Source of the DNA: Rhizobium chutanense
Lineage (GTDB): Bacteria; Pseudomonadota; Alphaproteobacteria; Rhizobiales; Rhizobiaceae
DNA length: 64,000 nt
NCBI RefSeq assembly: GCF_002531935.1
Contig: NZ_NWSV01000016.1
Coordinates: forward strand, 1-64,000
Direction: 5' to 3'
Part shown: piece after piece, positions 8,668 through 18,201 of the stretch
Position numbering within the stretch: the stretch's first letter is position 1
How the letters are laid out: the number at the start of each line of letters is the position of its first letter
Made by a program: the position numbers and the translations under genes
The notes under the pieces: model-generated
What the model was told of the DNA's origin: nothing
What the model saw: only the letters and a program-made list of their open reading frames with translations
The model's database searches: none

Positions 8668-9828
8668 TCAATAGTCTACTGGTGCCACTGATTCTGTCGT
8701 TTCATCAACACTGGGAATTGAACGCGCATATTGCGCTAGCGGCTGCCGGAAAGCCGCTTCCAACTTGCGTATGTGCTCTGACAACCAAGTGATCATCTCC
8801 GGCCAGTTGTCCGCATCGAAGCCATCGAACGGATGGGAATAGGAAATCCGGCTCTGTTTCCTCTCATCGAGCCGTGACCAGCTCATCTCCGTACCGAATC
8901 TAGCCTCGATTGCAGACCTGTCAGCTTCGAGCCGATCGAACAGCCACTTGTTCTGATCGCGGTCAGCGCGCGCGAGGTTCACTTCGACGCGAACTTCGTC
9001 GCGTGCAAAAACTATCGTAAAAGGACAACCTCCGACGCCAGAGCCTGCATTGAGCCAATGATCACGACTAGGATTAACATTGGCAAAGAGGGTGATACCA
9101 TCCGCACGCAACTTCTCCAACGCGCGAGCCCAGAACTGAAGCCGGACCTGATGTCGACGCGCTTGGACGCCCTGTGCGCTTGTTTCCTCTACCTCCTTTG
9201 AAGAGATGCCGATCATGTAGTCTGCAGCCTCTGGAGTTGGGATGATCTGCTGCAGGTCAATGAACAGCTCATCGCCGAAGCTGTAGGGAACAACGCGAAA
9301 GCACTGCGCACGAATGCCTCGACTAAGCAGCCACAATACTGTCGCGGTCACCTCGCGGCGGAAATTGGCAGCTATGAACATCATTCGCTGGCCGTTGCCG
9401 GGATTCAGCACCGTCTCTTGAAGCTCCTCCACCTCCATGAATTCGCAGATGCGTTCGACTGCCGAGCCACCGCCGCAATAACGGTCGAGATACTGCTGGT
9501 AAATCTCGACAATCTGCAGCTTGTTGAGGCCCGAAACGTAGGCAGTGTATTTCAGCGCCTGCCACGTCACGTCGCGGCCGGAGTCGTCGAGCTTGTTCTC
9601 GATGATGACGAGGTTCCCCGCCTTATCGAGCGCAAGAAGGTCCAGCCGCTCACGCGTTTCGTCGAAGCCGTCAAACTCTTTCTGGACGATAAGTAGATCT
9701 TCGCCAAGCGCATCTGGCTGATGCACAAGCCATTCCTGCAGATGATCCCGCTCGCGCAATGCAAGCTCGCCGAAGCGCCTTTGCGCCAACCGCGCGATTC
9801 TATTTTGGTTTCTATCAACACGAAACAT
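8668..9828 (-). CDS. DUF4268 protein with N-terminal PD-(D/E)XK nuclease-like domain
   Basis: A 386-residue protein. The N-terminal half has the pattern RLDLLALD ... LVIIENKLDDSGRDVTWQAL, i.e. a D-x(n)-ExK core of a PD-(D/E)XK nuclease fold (NucS/DUF91-like). The C-terminal 130 residues (FWARALEKLRADG ... EARFGTEMSWSRLDERK) fit DUF4268. The reading frame stays open to 10524, but that part is antisense to hsdM; the ATG at 9828 gives the expected N terminus MFRVDRNQNRIARL. It is divergent from hsdM with a 144-base gap. A defence-associated nuclease is the likely role; direct activity is unproven. Confidence 0.8.
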   Translation of the reverse strand: MFRVDRNQNRIARLAQRRFGELALRERDHLQEWLVHQPDALGEDLLIVQKEFDGFDETRERLDLLALDKAGNLVIIENKLDDSGRDVTWQALKYTAYVSGLNKLQIVEIYQQYLDRYCGGGSAVERICEFMEVEELQETVLNPGNGQRMMFIAANFRREVTATVLWLLSRGIRAQCFRVVPYSFGDELFIDLQQIIPTPEAADYMIGISSKEVEETSAQGVQARRHQVRLQFWARALEKLRADGITLFANVNPSRDHWLNAGSGVGGCPFTIVFARDEVRVEVNLARADRDQNKWLFDRLEADRSAIEARFGTEMSWSRLDERKQSRISYSHPFDGFDADNWPEMITWLSEHIRKLEAAFRQPLAQYARSIPSVDETTESVAPVDY

Positions 9829-9972
9829 TAGGCCACACTCGCAGGCCTGCCGGCCAATAGCTTTTGACGGAATGCTCTCATATTGCGGCCATTCAACTTC
9901 CTGATGCATCTTCAGTAGCACAGCGTGATGCCGTAGTGTCAAATCCGATTCGCGAGATGATAAGGACCACGC

Positions 9973-11541
9973 ATGCTCACAGGTGAAATTCGCTCGAAGG
10001 TCGATCAGGTCTGGAACGCCTTCTGGGCCGGCGGCATCGCCAATCCGCTCGAAGTGATCGAGCAGATCACCTATCTGCTCTTCATGCGCGGCCTGGACGA
10101 AGCGCAAACCCGAGCGGAAAATGAGGCTAACCTTCTGAACCGACCGCTGAGGCGCGTGATCTTCCCGGAAGGCGTCTATCGTACCGTGCGTAACGAGGAG
10201 ACCGGCGAGGTCGAGGAAGAGATCACTTACGCCATGCTGCGGTGGTCGCGCTTCAAGAATGATGATCCAGCACGGATGTTCTTCATCGTCTCTGAGAATG
10301 TCTTCCCATTCCTGCGCGAGATGGCAGAAAAAGGCACAGCCCATTCCGAACACATGAAGGGAGCGCGCTTCACCATTCCGACACCCGGTTTGCTCGCCAA
10401 GGTGGTCGACATGCTGGCGGAAATTCCGTTGGAGGATCGCGATACCAAGGGCGACCTTTACGAATATATGCTCGGCAAGATCGCCTCGGCCGGCCAGAAC
10501 GGCCAGTTCCGCACGCCGCGCCACATCATCAAGCTGATGGTGGAGTTATTGAAGCCGACACCGCAAGACGTAATCTGCGATCCGGCCAGCGGCACCTGCG
10601 GCTTTCTGGTGGCGGCGGGCGAATATCTGCGCGAGCACCACAAGGGCCTGTTCCGCGACACCGCGCTCAACCGGCATTTCCACGAGGGCATGTTCCACGG
10701 CTACGATTTCGACCAAACCATGCTGCGCATCGGCTCGATGAATATGCAGTTGCACGGCGTCGAGGGCGCCGATATCCGCTACCGGGATTCGCTTTCCTCC
10801 AGCCATGGCGACGATGCCGACAAATATTCGCTTGTTCTCGCCAACCCGCCCTTTGCCGGCTCACTGGATTACGAGACGACCGCCAACGACCTGCTCGCCA
10901 TCGTCAAGACGAAGAAGACCGAGCTTCTGTTCATGGCGCTATTCCTGAAACTGCTCAAACCCGGCGGACGGGCGGCGGTTATCGTGCCGGACGGCGTGCT
11001 GTTCGGCTCGTCGACGGCGCACAAGGCGATCCGCAAGATGCTGGTGGACGATCACAAACTCGATGCGATCGTCAAGCTGCCATCCGGCGTGTTCCGGCCC
11101 TATGCCGGCGTCTCTACGGCGATTGTCTTCTTCACGAAGACCAATTCCGGCGGCACGGATCACGTCTGGTTCTACGACGTGCAGGCGGACGGCATGAGCC
11201 TGGACGACAAGCGCCAGATGCTGGTGGCCGAGGAAAAATTTGGCCCGGTGCCGAAGGAAAAACTCACTGCAGACGATCACGCGAAGAACAACCTGCCGGA
11301 TGTTATCGCTCGCTGGGCTGAGCGCAATCGCGCCGAACGCGAAAACCGGCGAACCGGACAGAGCTTTACGGTGAGCCGCGAGGATATCGTTGGCTTCGAC
11401 TATGACCTGTCGCTAAATCGCTACAAAGAAGTGGTGCACGAGACGGCGGAACATCGGCCACCAAAGGAGCTGATTGCGGAACTCCTGAAGCTCGAGGACG
11501 AGATTTCTGCGGGGCTGAAAGAGCTGGAGGCGATGTTGTGA
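9973..11541 (+). CDS. hsdM: Type I restriction-modification DNA methyltransferase subunit M
   Basis: A 522-residue N6-adenine methylase subunit. It has the HsdM N-terminal helical region (SKVDQVWNAFWAGG ... QITYLLFMRGLDE), the target-recognition lead QFRTPRHIIKLMVELL, SAM motif I DPASGTCGFLVA near residue 202, and catalytic NPPF near 290. It forms the modification enzyme with HsdS and the restriction complex with HsdS and HsdR. AAGGA precedes the ATG. Its stop overlaps the hsdS start by 4 bases, so M and S are translationally coupled. All key motifs are intact. Confidence 0.96.
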   Translation: MLTGEIRSKVDQVWNAFWAGGIANPLEVIEQITYLLFMRGLDEAQTRAENEANLLNRPLRRVIFPEGVYRTVRNEETGEVEEEITYAMLRWSRFKNDDPARMFFIVSENVFPFLREMAEKGTAHSEHMKGARFTIPTPGLLAKVVDMLAEIPLEDRDTKGDLYEYMLGKIASAGQNGQFRTPRHIIKLMVELLKPTPQDVICDPASGTCGFLVAAGEYLREHHKGLFRDTALNRHFHEGMFHGYDFDQTMLRIGSMNMQLHGVEGADIRYRDSLSSSHGDDADKYSLVLANPPFAGSLDYETTANDLLAIVKTKKTELLFMALFLKLLKPGGRAAVIVPDGVLFGSSTAHKAIRKMLVDDHKLDAIVKLPSGVFRPYAGVSTAIVFFTKTNSGGTDHVWFYDVQADGMSLDDKRQMLVAEEKFGPVPKEKLTADDHAKNNLPDVIARWAERNRAERENRRTGQSFTVSREDIVGFDYDLSLNRYKEVVHETAEHRPPKELIAELLKLEDEISAGLKELEAML

Positions 11542-12719
11542 GCGTCCGTACGGCTTTGCTTGAAGACGTCTGCGAGATCAATCCGAGGGCGCCGAAGAAC
11601 CTCAACGACGAAACTCCCGTGTCGTTCCTTCCGATGAGCGCGGTTTCTGAGGGTGGATACGTCGCCTTTGAAGAAGCACGTACGTATGGTGAAGTTAAGA
11701 AGGGATACACCTACTTCGAACGAGGCGATGTCCTTATTGCGAAGATCACGCCCTGCTTTGAAAACGGAAAAGCGGCATCGACGGCAACAATTCAGAATAA
11801 GCTCGGGTTCGGCTCAACCGAGTTTCACGTTCTGCGCCCGTCACATCATCTCGATCCTAAGTATGCCTTTTACTTGCTCTGGAGTGATCGGTTTAGGACG
11901 ATCGGCGAAAAGGGAATGACAGGCAGCGCCGGCCAAAAGCGCGTCCCCGCTGATCTCCTGCGACGCCTGGAGATCCCTCTCCCGCCCGTCGATGAGCAGA
12001 AGCGGATAGCGGCGATCCTGGATAAGGCCGATCAGCTGCGCCAGAAGCGCCGCCAAGCCCTTGCGCTGCTCGACAGCCTCTCCCAGTCGATCTTTCAGGA
12101 TTTGTTCGGCGATCTGGTGAGCAATCCGATGGGCTGGGAAACGCAAACCGTCGAAGACTTTTGCGAGCTCATCGTTGATTGTGTCAATCGCACTGCGCCT
12201 CTGGCGGAGCGTCCCACCGATTTCAAAATGATTCGGACGACGAACGTCAAGAAGGGACGCCTTTTGCTCTCAGAGGTCCGCTACGTTGATGAGGAAATAT
12301 TTGCCAAATGGAACAGAAGGGCCACGCCTCAATTCGGCGACGTGATTTTGACACGCGAGGCACCAGTAGGCGAAGTCGGCATACTAGACGTACCCGGTAA
12401 TTTCTTCCTTGGTCAGAGACTAATGCTTTATCGACCCGACCTGAAAAAAATCACCTCTGAATACATGCTTCATTCATTTCAATCAAAATTCTTGTCAGAG
12501 CAGTTTAGGCAAGGCTCATCAGGCTCGACCGTGAAGCATCTGCCACTCCCAGCCTGCCGATCGTTTGCATTCAGAGTTCCGCCAATCGAAATTCAACAAC
12601 AGTTCTCCAAACGAGTAGCAACAATAAAACGCAGCCTAGGCGGGATTGAGGTCATGACTTTGGGAATGGATGAAGTATTCTCCTCCCTCCAACACCGCGC
12701 GTTCTCCGGACAACTCTGA
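11538..12719 (+). CDS. hsdS: Type I restriction-modification specificity subunit S
   Basis: A 393-residue specificity subunit with two target-recognition domains, each followed by a conserved helical spacer: IPLPPVDEQKRIAAILDKAD after the first and FRVPPIEIQQQFSKRVATIK after the second. It chooses the bipartite DNA sequence for HsdM and HsdR. The GTG start at 11538 overlaps the hsdM stop (GTGA). Base composition in both recognition regions is visibly more AT-rich than in hsdM and hsdR, as expected for exchangeable recognition domains. The recognised sequence cannot be read from the protein. Confidence 0.93.
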   Translation: MSVRTALLEDVCEINPRAPKNLNDETPVSFLPMSAVSEGGYVAFEEARTYGEVKKGYTYFERGDVLIAKITPCFENGKAASTATIQNKLGFGSTEFHVLRPSHHLDPKYAFYLLWSDRFRTIGEKGMTGSAGQKRVPADLLRRLEIPLPPVDEQKRIAAILDKADQLRQKRRQALALLDSLSQSIFQDLFGDLVSNPMGWETQTVEDFCELIVDCVNRTAPLAERPTDFKMIRTTNVKKGRLLLSEVRYVDEEIFAKWNRRATPQFGDVILTREAPVGEVGILDVPGNFFLGQRLMLYRPDLKKITSEYMLHSFQSKFLSEQFRQGSSGSTVKHLPLPACRSFAFRVPPIEIQQQFSKRVATIKRSLGGIEVMTLGMDEVFSSLQHRAFSGQL

Positions 12720-12725
12720 GGCTTC

Positions 12726-15700
12726 ATGTCCAACTTCGCCTTCCTCGCCGCCGAATTCCCAGAGATCTTCGACAGCGCGAAGCGGGCGGAGGCTTTGGCG
12801 GACGGCGATCCGCGAGCGGCGGCGTTTTATGCGCGGCGGACGGTGGAACTGGCCGTGCAATGGGCCTACAAGCATGATCCCTCCCTCAAATTTCCCTATC
12901 AGAGCAATATCTCGGCGCTGATCCATGAGCCGAGCTTCCAGAAGCTCGCCGGTCAGGCGGTGTTTTCCAAGGCTCGCGTCGTCATCAAGATCGGCAATCA
13001 GGCCGTTCATGAAAGCCGCGAGACCAAACCGGCGGAAACCGCCAACGCCGTGCGCGAACTGTTCCATCTCTGCTTCTGGCTGGCTCGCACCTATGCGCGC
13101 GGGGAGCGCCCCGCCGACACCCTCGCCTTCGACCCCGCACATCTGAGCCGCAAGCAAGACGTGGTGAAACGCGCCTTTGCCGAGCTTACCCGCATGAAGG
13201 GCGAGATGGAGGCGAAGGACAAGGCCTTCGAGACCATGCTGCGCGACAAGGCCGATCTCGACGCCGAGCTGAAGCGGCTGCGCGCCGAAGTGGCCGCCGC
13301 CCGCCATCAGAACGAGGCTCGGCCGGACAATCATGACTATTCGGAGGCCGAGACTCGCGACCTCTATATCGACCTGCTGCTGAAAGAGGCCGGCTGGAAG
13401 CTGGACCAGCCGCATGACCGCGAGTTCCCGGTTGAGGGCATGCCGAACAATGAGGGCAAGGGTTTCGTCGACTATGTGCTCTGGGGCGACGACGGCAAGC
13501 CATTGGCGCTGATCGAGGCCAAGCGCACCAAGCGCGATCCGCGCGTCGGCCAGCAGCAGGCCAAGCTCTATGCCGATTGCCTGGAAAGGCAGTCCGGCCA
13601 GCGGCCGGTCATTTTCACCTCCAATGGTTACGAGCACTGGATCTGGGACGATACCGCCTATCCGCAGCGTGCCGTCTCCGGCTTCTATAAGAAAGACGAG
13701 CTGGCGCTGATGATCCAGCGGCGAGTGAGCCGCAAGCCGATTGCGGGACTGGCCGTCAATAAGCAGATCGCCGGCCGCTATTACCAGACCCGCGCCATCT
13801 CGCGCGTGGCCGAGGCTTTCGAGGCCCACAAGCAGCGCAAGAGCCTGCTGGTCATGGCAACCGGCTCCGGCAAGACGCGCACGGTGATCGCGCTGGTCGA
13901 TCTGCTGATGCGCGCCGGCTGGGTGAAACGGGTGCTGTTCCTCGCCGACCGTGTGGCGTTGGTGAACCAGGCGGTGCGCGAATTCAAGCGGCAACTGCCG
14001 GAGACCTCACCGGTCAATCTGGTGACTGAGAAAAATGCCGAGGGCCGCGTCTTCCTCTCCACCTATCCGACGATGATGAACCTGATCGACGAACGGCAAG
14101 CCGGGCAGGCCCGTTTCGGCCCCGGCCATTTCGATCTCGTCATCATCGACGAGGCGCATCGGTCAGTCTATCAGCGTTACGGCGCTATTTTCGACTATTT
14201 CGACAGCCTACTGGTCGGCCTCACCGCAACGCCGAAGGATGAAATCGACCATAACACCTACGGTCTGTTCGACCTTGAGGACGGCGTTCCCACAGACGCC
14301 TATTCGCTCGATAAGGCGGTGGAGGACGAATATCTCGTGCCACCTCATTCGGTCTCGGTACCGCTGAAATTCCAGCGCGAGGGCATCCGCTACGACGATC
14401 TTTCGGAGAGCGAGAAAGAGCAGTGGGACATGCTGGAATGGGACGAAGAGGATGGCGACCCGCCCGATAGCGTCGATAGCCAGGCGGTCAACAAATGGCT
14501 GTTCAACGCCGACACCGTCGACAAGGTGCTGGCGCATGTGATGACCGAGGGCCTGAAAGTCGCCGGCGGCGATAGGCTCGGCAAGACCATCATCTTCGCC
14601 AAGAACCAGGACCATGCAGAATTCATCGAGGAACGGTTCAACCGCGCCTATCCGCATCTCGCCGGCCACTTCGCCCGCGTCATTACCTTCAAGACGGAAT
14701 ACGCCCAAAGCCTGATCGACGACTTTTCGAAGAAGGACGGCAATCCGCATATCGCCATCTCCGTGGACATGCTCGACACCGGCATCGACGTGCCTGAAGT
14801 GGTCAACTTGGTGCTGTTCAAGCTGATCCGCTCGAAGACCAAGTTCTGGCAGATCATCGGGCGCGGCACGCGTCTTTGCCCGGATCTCTTCGGCCCCGGC
14901 GATGACAAGGAGTTCTTCCGTGTCTTCGATTATTGCCAGAACCTCGAATTCTTCCGCCAGAACCCGCAGCCGGACGACGGCCGCAACGGCAAGAGCCTGA
15001 ACGAGCGTCTGTTTGCCGCCCGCTTCGACATCGTCCGTGCGCTCGACGAGAAGCACAGGCTCGATGTCCCTGGCGTGGCCGAACCCCGACAGGAGGGTTA
15101 CGATGCCGGCGTCGGCAAGCCGGTCGACGAGGTGACGATCCGCAATGATGCTCTCGATGCGCTGCGGACCTACGTGGCCGGCATGAATCTCGACAACTTC
15201 ATCGTGCGCGGAAAACGACGCGCTGTCGAAAAATACAAAGCCGCCGACGCCTGGAACGAGCTCACCGATGCCGTGCGCGAGGAGCTGCTCGACGAGGTCG
15301 CGCCGCTGCCGAGCGAAGTGAAGGGCGAGCCGGAAGAGGCGAAACGCTTCGACCTGCTGATCTTCGGCCTGGAGCTGGCACTGCTCAAGGGGTCGAAAAG
15401 CTTCGACCGGCTGAAGAAACAGCTGATCGAGATCGCCTCGGCGCTCGAGGAGCAGACTGCCATCCCGATCATTGCCGCCCAGCATCCGCTGATCCTCGAA
15501 ATTCTATCCGATCCCTGGTGGGAAGGGATCACCGTGCCGCAGCTCGAACTGGTGCGGCTCAGGCTTCGCGGCCTTGTGCAGCACATCGAGAAGGGCAAGC
15601 GCAAGATCGTCTACACCAATTTCCAGGACGAATTGGGCCTTGGTGCCGATATCGATCTGCCGGAGGTCGGCGAAGTGGATTTTGCCCGCTTCAAGCGGAA

Positions 15701-16148
15701 AGCCCGGCACTTCCTGCGCGAGCACGAAGACCATATCGCCATCGCCAAGCTGCGGCATGGCAGACCGCTGACGCCGACCGACGTCGAGGAACTACAGTCT
15801 ATGCTGCTTTCGGCCGGCATCGGCGACGCCAAGCACCTGGAGAAAGCAACAGAGGTGGCGCACGGTTTCGGGGCCTTCGTTCGCTCGCTGGTCGGCCTCG
15901 ACCGCGCGTCGGTCGCTGAGGCCTTCTCCGATTTCATCTCAGACAGCGGCGCAACGGCGGACCAGATCGAATTCATCGAGATGGTCATCGAACACCTGAC
16001 TGAAAGGGGCGTCATGGACCCAGCCCTTCTCTACGAGAGCCCGTTCATCGACGTTGCGCCGGAAGGACCGCAGCAAGTCTTCGACTTCGAGAAGACCAAG
16101 AAGCTCGTCGAAGTGATCAGAGGATTGAACGAGACCGCAGCGGGGTGA
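12726..16148 (+). CDS. hsdR: Type I restriction endonuclease subunit R (EcoEI-like)
   Basis: A 1140-residue motor/nuclease subunit. Residues 1 to about 125 look like a DUF4145 domain; then a nuclease core VDYVLWGDDGKPLALIEAKR near 250-265; then the SF2 helicase with Walker A MATGSGKT near 377, DEAH near 475, GLTATP, and a RIIGRGTRL-type motif VI (here QIIGRGTRLC). The C-terminal quarter fits the EcoEI R-subunit C domain. It begins 6 bases after the hsdS stop, completing an M-S-R operon. No frameshift or missing catalytic residue was seen, so restriction activity is expected. Confidence 0.95.
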   Translation: MSNFAFLAAEFPEIFDSAKRAEALADGDPRAAAFYARRTVELAVQWAYKHDPSLKFPYQSNISALIHEPSFQKLAGQAVFSKARVVIKIGNQAVHESRETKPAETANAVRELFHLCFWLARTYARGERPADTLAFDPAHLSRKQDVVKRAFAELTRMKGEMEAKDKAFETMLRDKADLDAELKRLRAEVAAARHQNEARPDNHDYSEAETRDLYIDLLLKEAGWKLDQPHDREFPVEGMPNNEGKGFVDYVLWGDDGKPLALIEAKRTKRDPRVGQQQAKLYADCLERQSGQRPVIFTSNGYEHWIWDDTAYPQRAVSGFYKKDELALMIQRRVSRKPIAGLAVNKQIAGRYYQTRAISRVAEAFEAHKQRKSLLVMATGSGKTRTVIALVDLLMRAGWVKRVLFLADRVALVNQAVREFKRQLPETSPVNLVTEKNAEGRVFLSTYPTMMNLIDERQAGQARFGPGHFDLVIIDEAHRSVYQRYGAIFDYFDSLLVGLTATPKDEIDHNTYGLFDLEDGVPTDAYSLDKAVEDEYLVPPHSVSVPLKFQREGIRYDDLSESEKEQWDMLEWDEEDGDPPDSVDSQAVNKWLFNADTVDKVLAHVMTEGLKVAGGDRLGKTIIFAKNQDHAEFIEERFNRAYPHLAGHFARVITFKTEYAQSLIDDFSKKDGNPHIAISVDMLDTGIDVPEVVNLVLFKLIRSKTKFWQIIGRGTRLCPDLFGPGDDKEFFRVFDYCQNLEFFRQNPQPDDGRNGKSLNERLFAARFDIVRALDEKHRLDVPGVAEPRQEGYDAGVGKPVDEVTIRNDALDALRTYVAGMNLDNFIVRGKRRAVEKYKAADAWNELTDAVREELLDEVAPLPSEVKGEPEEAKRFDLLIFGLELALLKGSKSFDRLKKQLIEIASALEEQTAIPIIAAQHPLILEILSDPWWEGITVPQLELVRLRLRGLVQHIEKGKRKIVYTNFQDELGLGADIDLPEVGEVDFARFKRKARHFLREHEDHIAIAKLRHGRPLTPTDVEELQSMLLSAGIGDAKHLEKATEVAHGFGAFVRSLVGLDRASVAEAFSDFISDSGATADQIEFIEMVIEHLTERGVMDPALLYESPFIDVAPEGPQQVFDFEKTKKLVEVIRGLNETAAG

Positions 16149-16184
16149 GCAAACCGACGGTGGGCAAGTCTGGGGAGGACTTAC

Positions 16185-16811
16185 ATGTGTCTGATGCCGA
16201 AAATGGTGTGCAGCTTGGTGTTTGCCGCAGCGCTAAGCATTTTTGAGACTGCCGCTGCGCAAAACTTAGACCCCAACGGTGGAACTCTTTACGTTGCCAA
16301 TACGCCCGTAATGACCGATGGCAAACTTACGGGATGCCAGCTCACCTTTGATGCCGTCATTCGAGACTACACATATAGGCAAGGAGCTTTCATAGCAGTT
16401 TCGGGGGGCGTGGGATTGATGATCACCCAGCAAACGATCGGAACAACGGTGAAACTCGTCGTAACAGCACTCGATCCTTCTGGCAGGCCGATCCCGTCGC
16501 CGCCATCCCGCGCGTATCTAATAGGTGCGAACTATGCGACAACACTCGACAGCCTTGTAGCGGCAAGTGCATCAGACCAGCCTGGTGGGTTATTTTCCAT
16601 CTTTAAAGCAGAGCCGACCATTAGCATTGTGCTTGACGCGCTAAAGACAAAAAGACTCATGTTCGCATTCAATCAGAACAACAGTGGCACTGATATTCAG
16701 CTTCCCGTCGAGCTTGATGTAGTCAACACAGCCGCGGACGGCGCACAAATTCGCAGTGACAACATGATTAAGGGCTATGCGAAGTGTGTTCTGATGCTCA
16801 TCAATAAATAG
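16185..16811 (+). CDS. Unknown secreted protein
   Basis: A 208-residue protein with a plausible signal peptide (MVCSLVFAAALSIFETAAAQ, cleaved around AAAQ). The mature part is beta-rich and ends with one cysteine (KCVLMLINK). No family was recognised. It follows hsdR by 36 bases on the same strand, with GGGGAGGACTT before the ATG, and is less GC-rich than the flanking genes. It may be cargo of the restriction island. An ATG at 16197 is a possible alternative start. Confidence 0.6.
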   Translation: MCLMPKMVCSLVFAAALSIFETAAAQNLDPNGGTLYVANTPVMTDGKLTGCQLTFDAVIRDYTYRQGAFIAVSGGVGLMITQQTIGTTVKLVVTALDPSGRPIPSPPSRAYLIGANYATTLDSLVAASASDQPGGLFSIFKAEPTISIVLDALKTKRLMFAFNQNNSGTDIQLPVELDVVNTAADGAQIRSDNMIKGYAKCVLMLINK

Positions 16812-16861
16812 CCTATTCGGCGGCGAGCGGCGAATCTGAGAGGTACGAGTAAATGAAACAG

Positions 16862-16936
16862 TGGCTGGGGCGCCTGGATTCGAACCAGGGGATGGCGGCC
16901 CCAAGAACCGCTGCTTTACCGGTTGGCTAGGCCACG
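16862..16936 (-). pseudogene. Decayed tRNA-Gln copy
   Basis: This 75-base stretch aligns without gaps to the intact tRNA-Gln at 18202-18276. The 3' half (T-arm, acceptor 3' strand and CCA) is identical over 38 bases when the flanking G is counted, but the 5' half has about nine changes. The 5' acceptor strand reads CGTGGCC and no longer pairs with CGCCCCA, and position 33 is C instead of U. It is therefore unlikely to be functional. With the intact copy it brackets a nucleotidyltransferase/HEPN gene pair. Confidence 0.8.
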
Positions 16937-16973
16937 CAGAAAGGCGGACGCAACAACTGCCCTACAGTCCAGG

Positions 16974-17407
16974 TCAGCGGCGGGCCATCTCGCTTTCCAC
17001 CCACTCCGCATATTCCTTCAACTGCTCGAACAGAGATTCCGCGTCGGATAGCAGCATGAAACGGCCGCCATATTGGGCTAAGTCTTTATTCCCCAGAATG
17101 CGAGTTAGCCTGGTCTCTTGAGATTTTGGCAGTCGATTTCCAATGCGTCTCGCAAAGTCTTGATGACCGCTGCGTGATCGTTTTGATTGATCTTGTTCGC
17201 GAAGGTTGCCGTGAGTGCGTCCGTATAGGCGATTGCCGCGTTGACCACAGTCGCCGCAATCGGATTTCCGAGTGTTCCCGCCTGAGCACTGCTGATTTGC
17301 AGTTTCGCCGATTCCAGAAATCCTCTGGCGATGATCAGGCGATTTGCACCATGGCGAGCGTCGGAGGGTTTCGAAGGGCCACTTCTGGTCAACGCTATCT
17401 CTTTCAC
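16974..17407 (-). pseudogene. HEPN-domain protein (MNT partner), frameshifted
   Basis: The first part, from the GTG at 17407, reads a helical HEPN-like protein (RLIIARGFLESAKLQIS ... NAAIAYTDALTATFANK) and then hits a stop at 17105. Continuing in the next frame from about 17140 gives a natural continuation, GNRLPKSQETRLTRILG then LAQYGGRFMLLSDAESLFEQ, ending at 16974. Loss of one G in the GG at 17140-17141 explains the break. The start overlaps the nucleotidyltransferase stop (ATGTGA), the usual arrangement of an MNT/HEPN toxin-antitoxin pair. Either the toxin is inactivated or the base is a sequencing error. Confidence 0.7.
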
Positions 17408-18042
17408 ATCGTTATTGATTCCGGGCGAAGCCCAAACACTACCAATCCTTCGTTGAGAAACGCTTGCCATAAGGGATCGTCGCTTTGGCGCAATCGTTTC
17501 AGGTCGGCGATCGACAGGGTGCTGATCGACGGCGAAAAGGATAGCTCTTCTCCTTTGGCTGTGAGAAAATCGATGCTTTCGTTTTGTATCGTTTCGATGT
17601 CCGGCGCATCAGCGATGAGCGCCACGTCCAGATCGCTTGTGGCGTTGTCTTCTCCCCTCGCGACGCTGCCGAATATCCATGCCGCCACAACTTTGTCCCC
17701 GAAGAGGGAGGCGCATTCTTTCACGGCGGCAAGGATATCGGCAAAGCGCCTTTCCTCCGTCTCGAACAGGGCTTGCACCGGGGTAGCGAACGGCGAGCCT
17801 CGGTTGAGACTGAAAAGCCGGGCATAGCCGGTTCCAATTTCCGTAACGATTCGAAGACTTGTGAGGGTTGCCAACGCGGCAAGTATGGGAGGGCGGGATA
17901 TCTTGGTTCTGTTGACGAGATTGCCAACACTCAATTGACCGCCGTGAAGCGATAATTCCCGCATCACCCGCACATTGGCTTCGTTCCCAAAAATTGTTGA
18001 AAGCGGGAAGCGCAAAGCGCTTTCTGGGTTTGGTCGCGCCAT
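17404..18042 (-). CDS. Winged-helix nucleotidyltransferase, MNT-type antitoxin-like
   Basis: A 212-residue protein. The N-terminal 90 residues are a winged helix (NEANVRVMRELSLHGGQLS, then NRTKISRPPILAALATL). The C-terminal half is a minimal nucleotidyltransferase with IFGSVARGEDNATSDLDVAL, the GSxxRG...SDxD catalytic motif. In MNT/HEPN modules such proteins AMPylate and silence a HEPN RNase; the partner gene directly downstream is frameshifted. The fused DNA-binding domain suggests self-regulation through the AT-rich repeats just upstream. Catalytic residues are intact. Confidence 0.82.
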   Translation of the reverse strand: MARPNPESALRFPLSTIFGNEANVRVMRELSLHGGQLSVGNLVNRTKISRPPILAALATLTSLRIVTEIGTGYARLFSLNRGSPFATPVQALFETEERRFADILAAVKECASLFGDKVVAAWIFGSVARGEDNATSDLDVALIADAPDIETIQNESIDFLTAKGEELSFSPSISTLSIADLKRLRQSDDPLWQAFLNEGLVVFGLRPESITM

Positions 18043-18060
18043 AGTGGCCCCATCATATAG

Positions 18061-18130
18061 ATATCTTTATCATCATAATCGTATCTATACCTTTGTAAAG
18101 ATATCGATACGATCCTATAGTTATCTTTAT
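18061..18130. promoter_or_regulatory. AT-rich repeated operator-like region upstream of the MNT gene
   Basis: TATCTTTAT occurs at 18062-18070 and 18122-18130, and its inverse AAAGATAT at 18097-18104. ATCGTATC (18078-18085) is mirrored by GATACGAT (18106-18113). The cluster lies 18-90 bases upstream of the 18042 start codon in otherwise GC-rich DNA. It is a good candidate binding region for the winged-helix domain of the MNT protein, and contains the likely promoter. Confidence 0.5.
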
Positions 18131-18201
18131 AACGGCATAGGAGACGCCGGTGTCGCTTAGCGAGGGCGCAAAGATCAGGAATAAAAGCGTGGGAATTAGC
18201 G

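Noticed and set aside
9829..10524. Upstream extension of the DUF4268 frame
   Set aside because: The extra 232 residues are antisense to hsdM; the family N terminus begins at the ATG at 9828.
16862..16936. A second working tRNA-Gln
   Set aside because: The acceptor 5' strand no longer pairs with the 3' strand and the invariant U33 is C.
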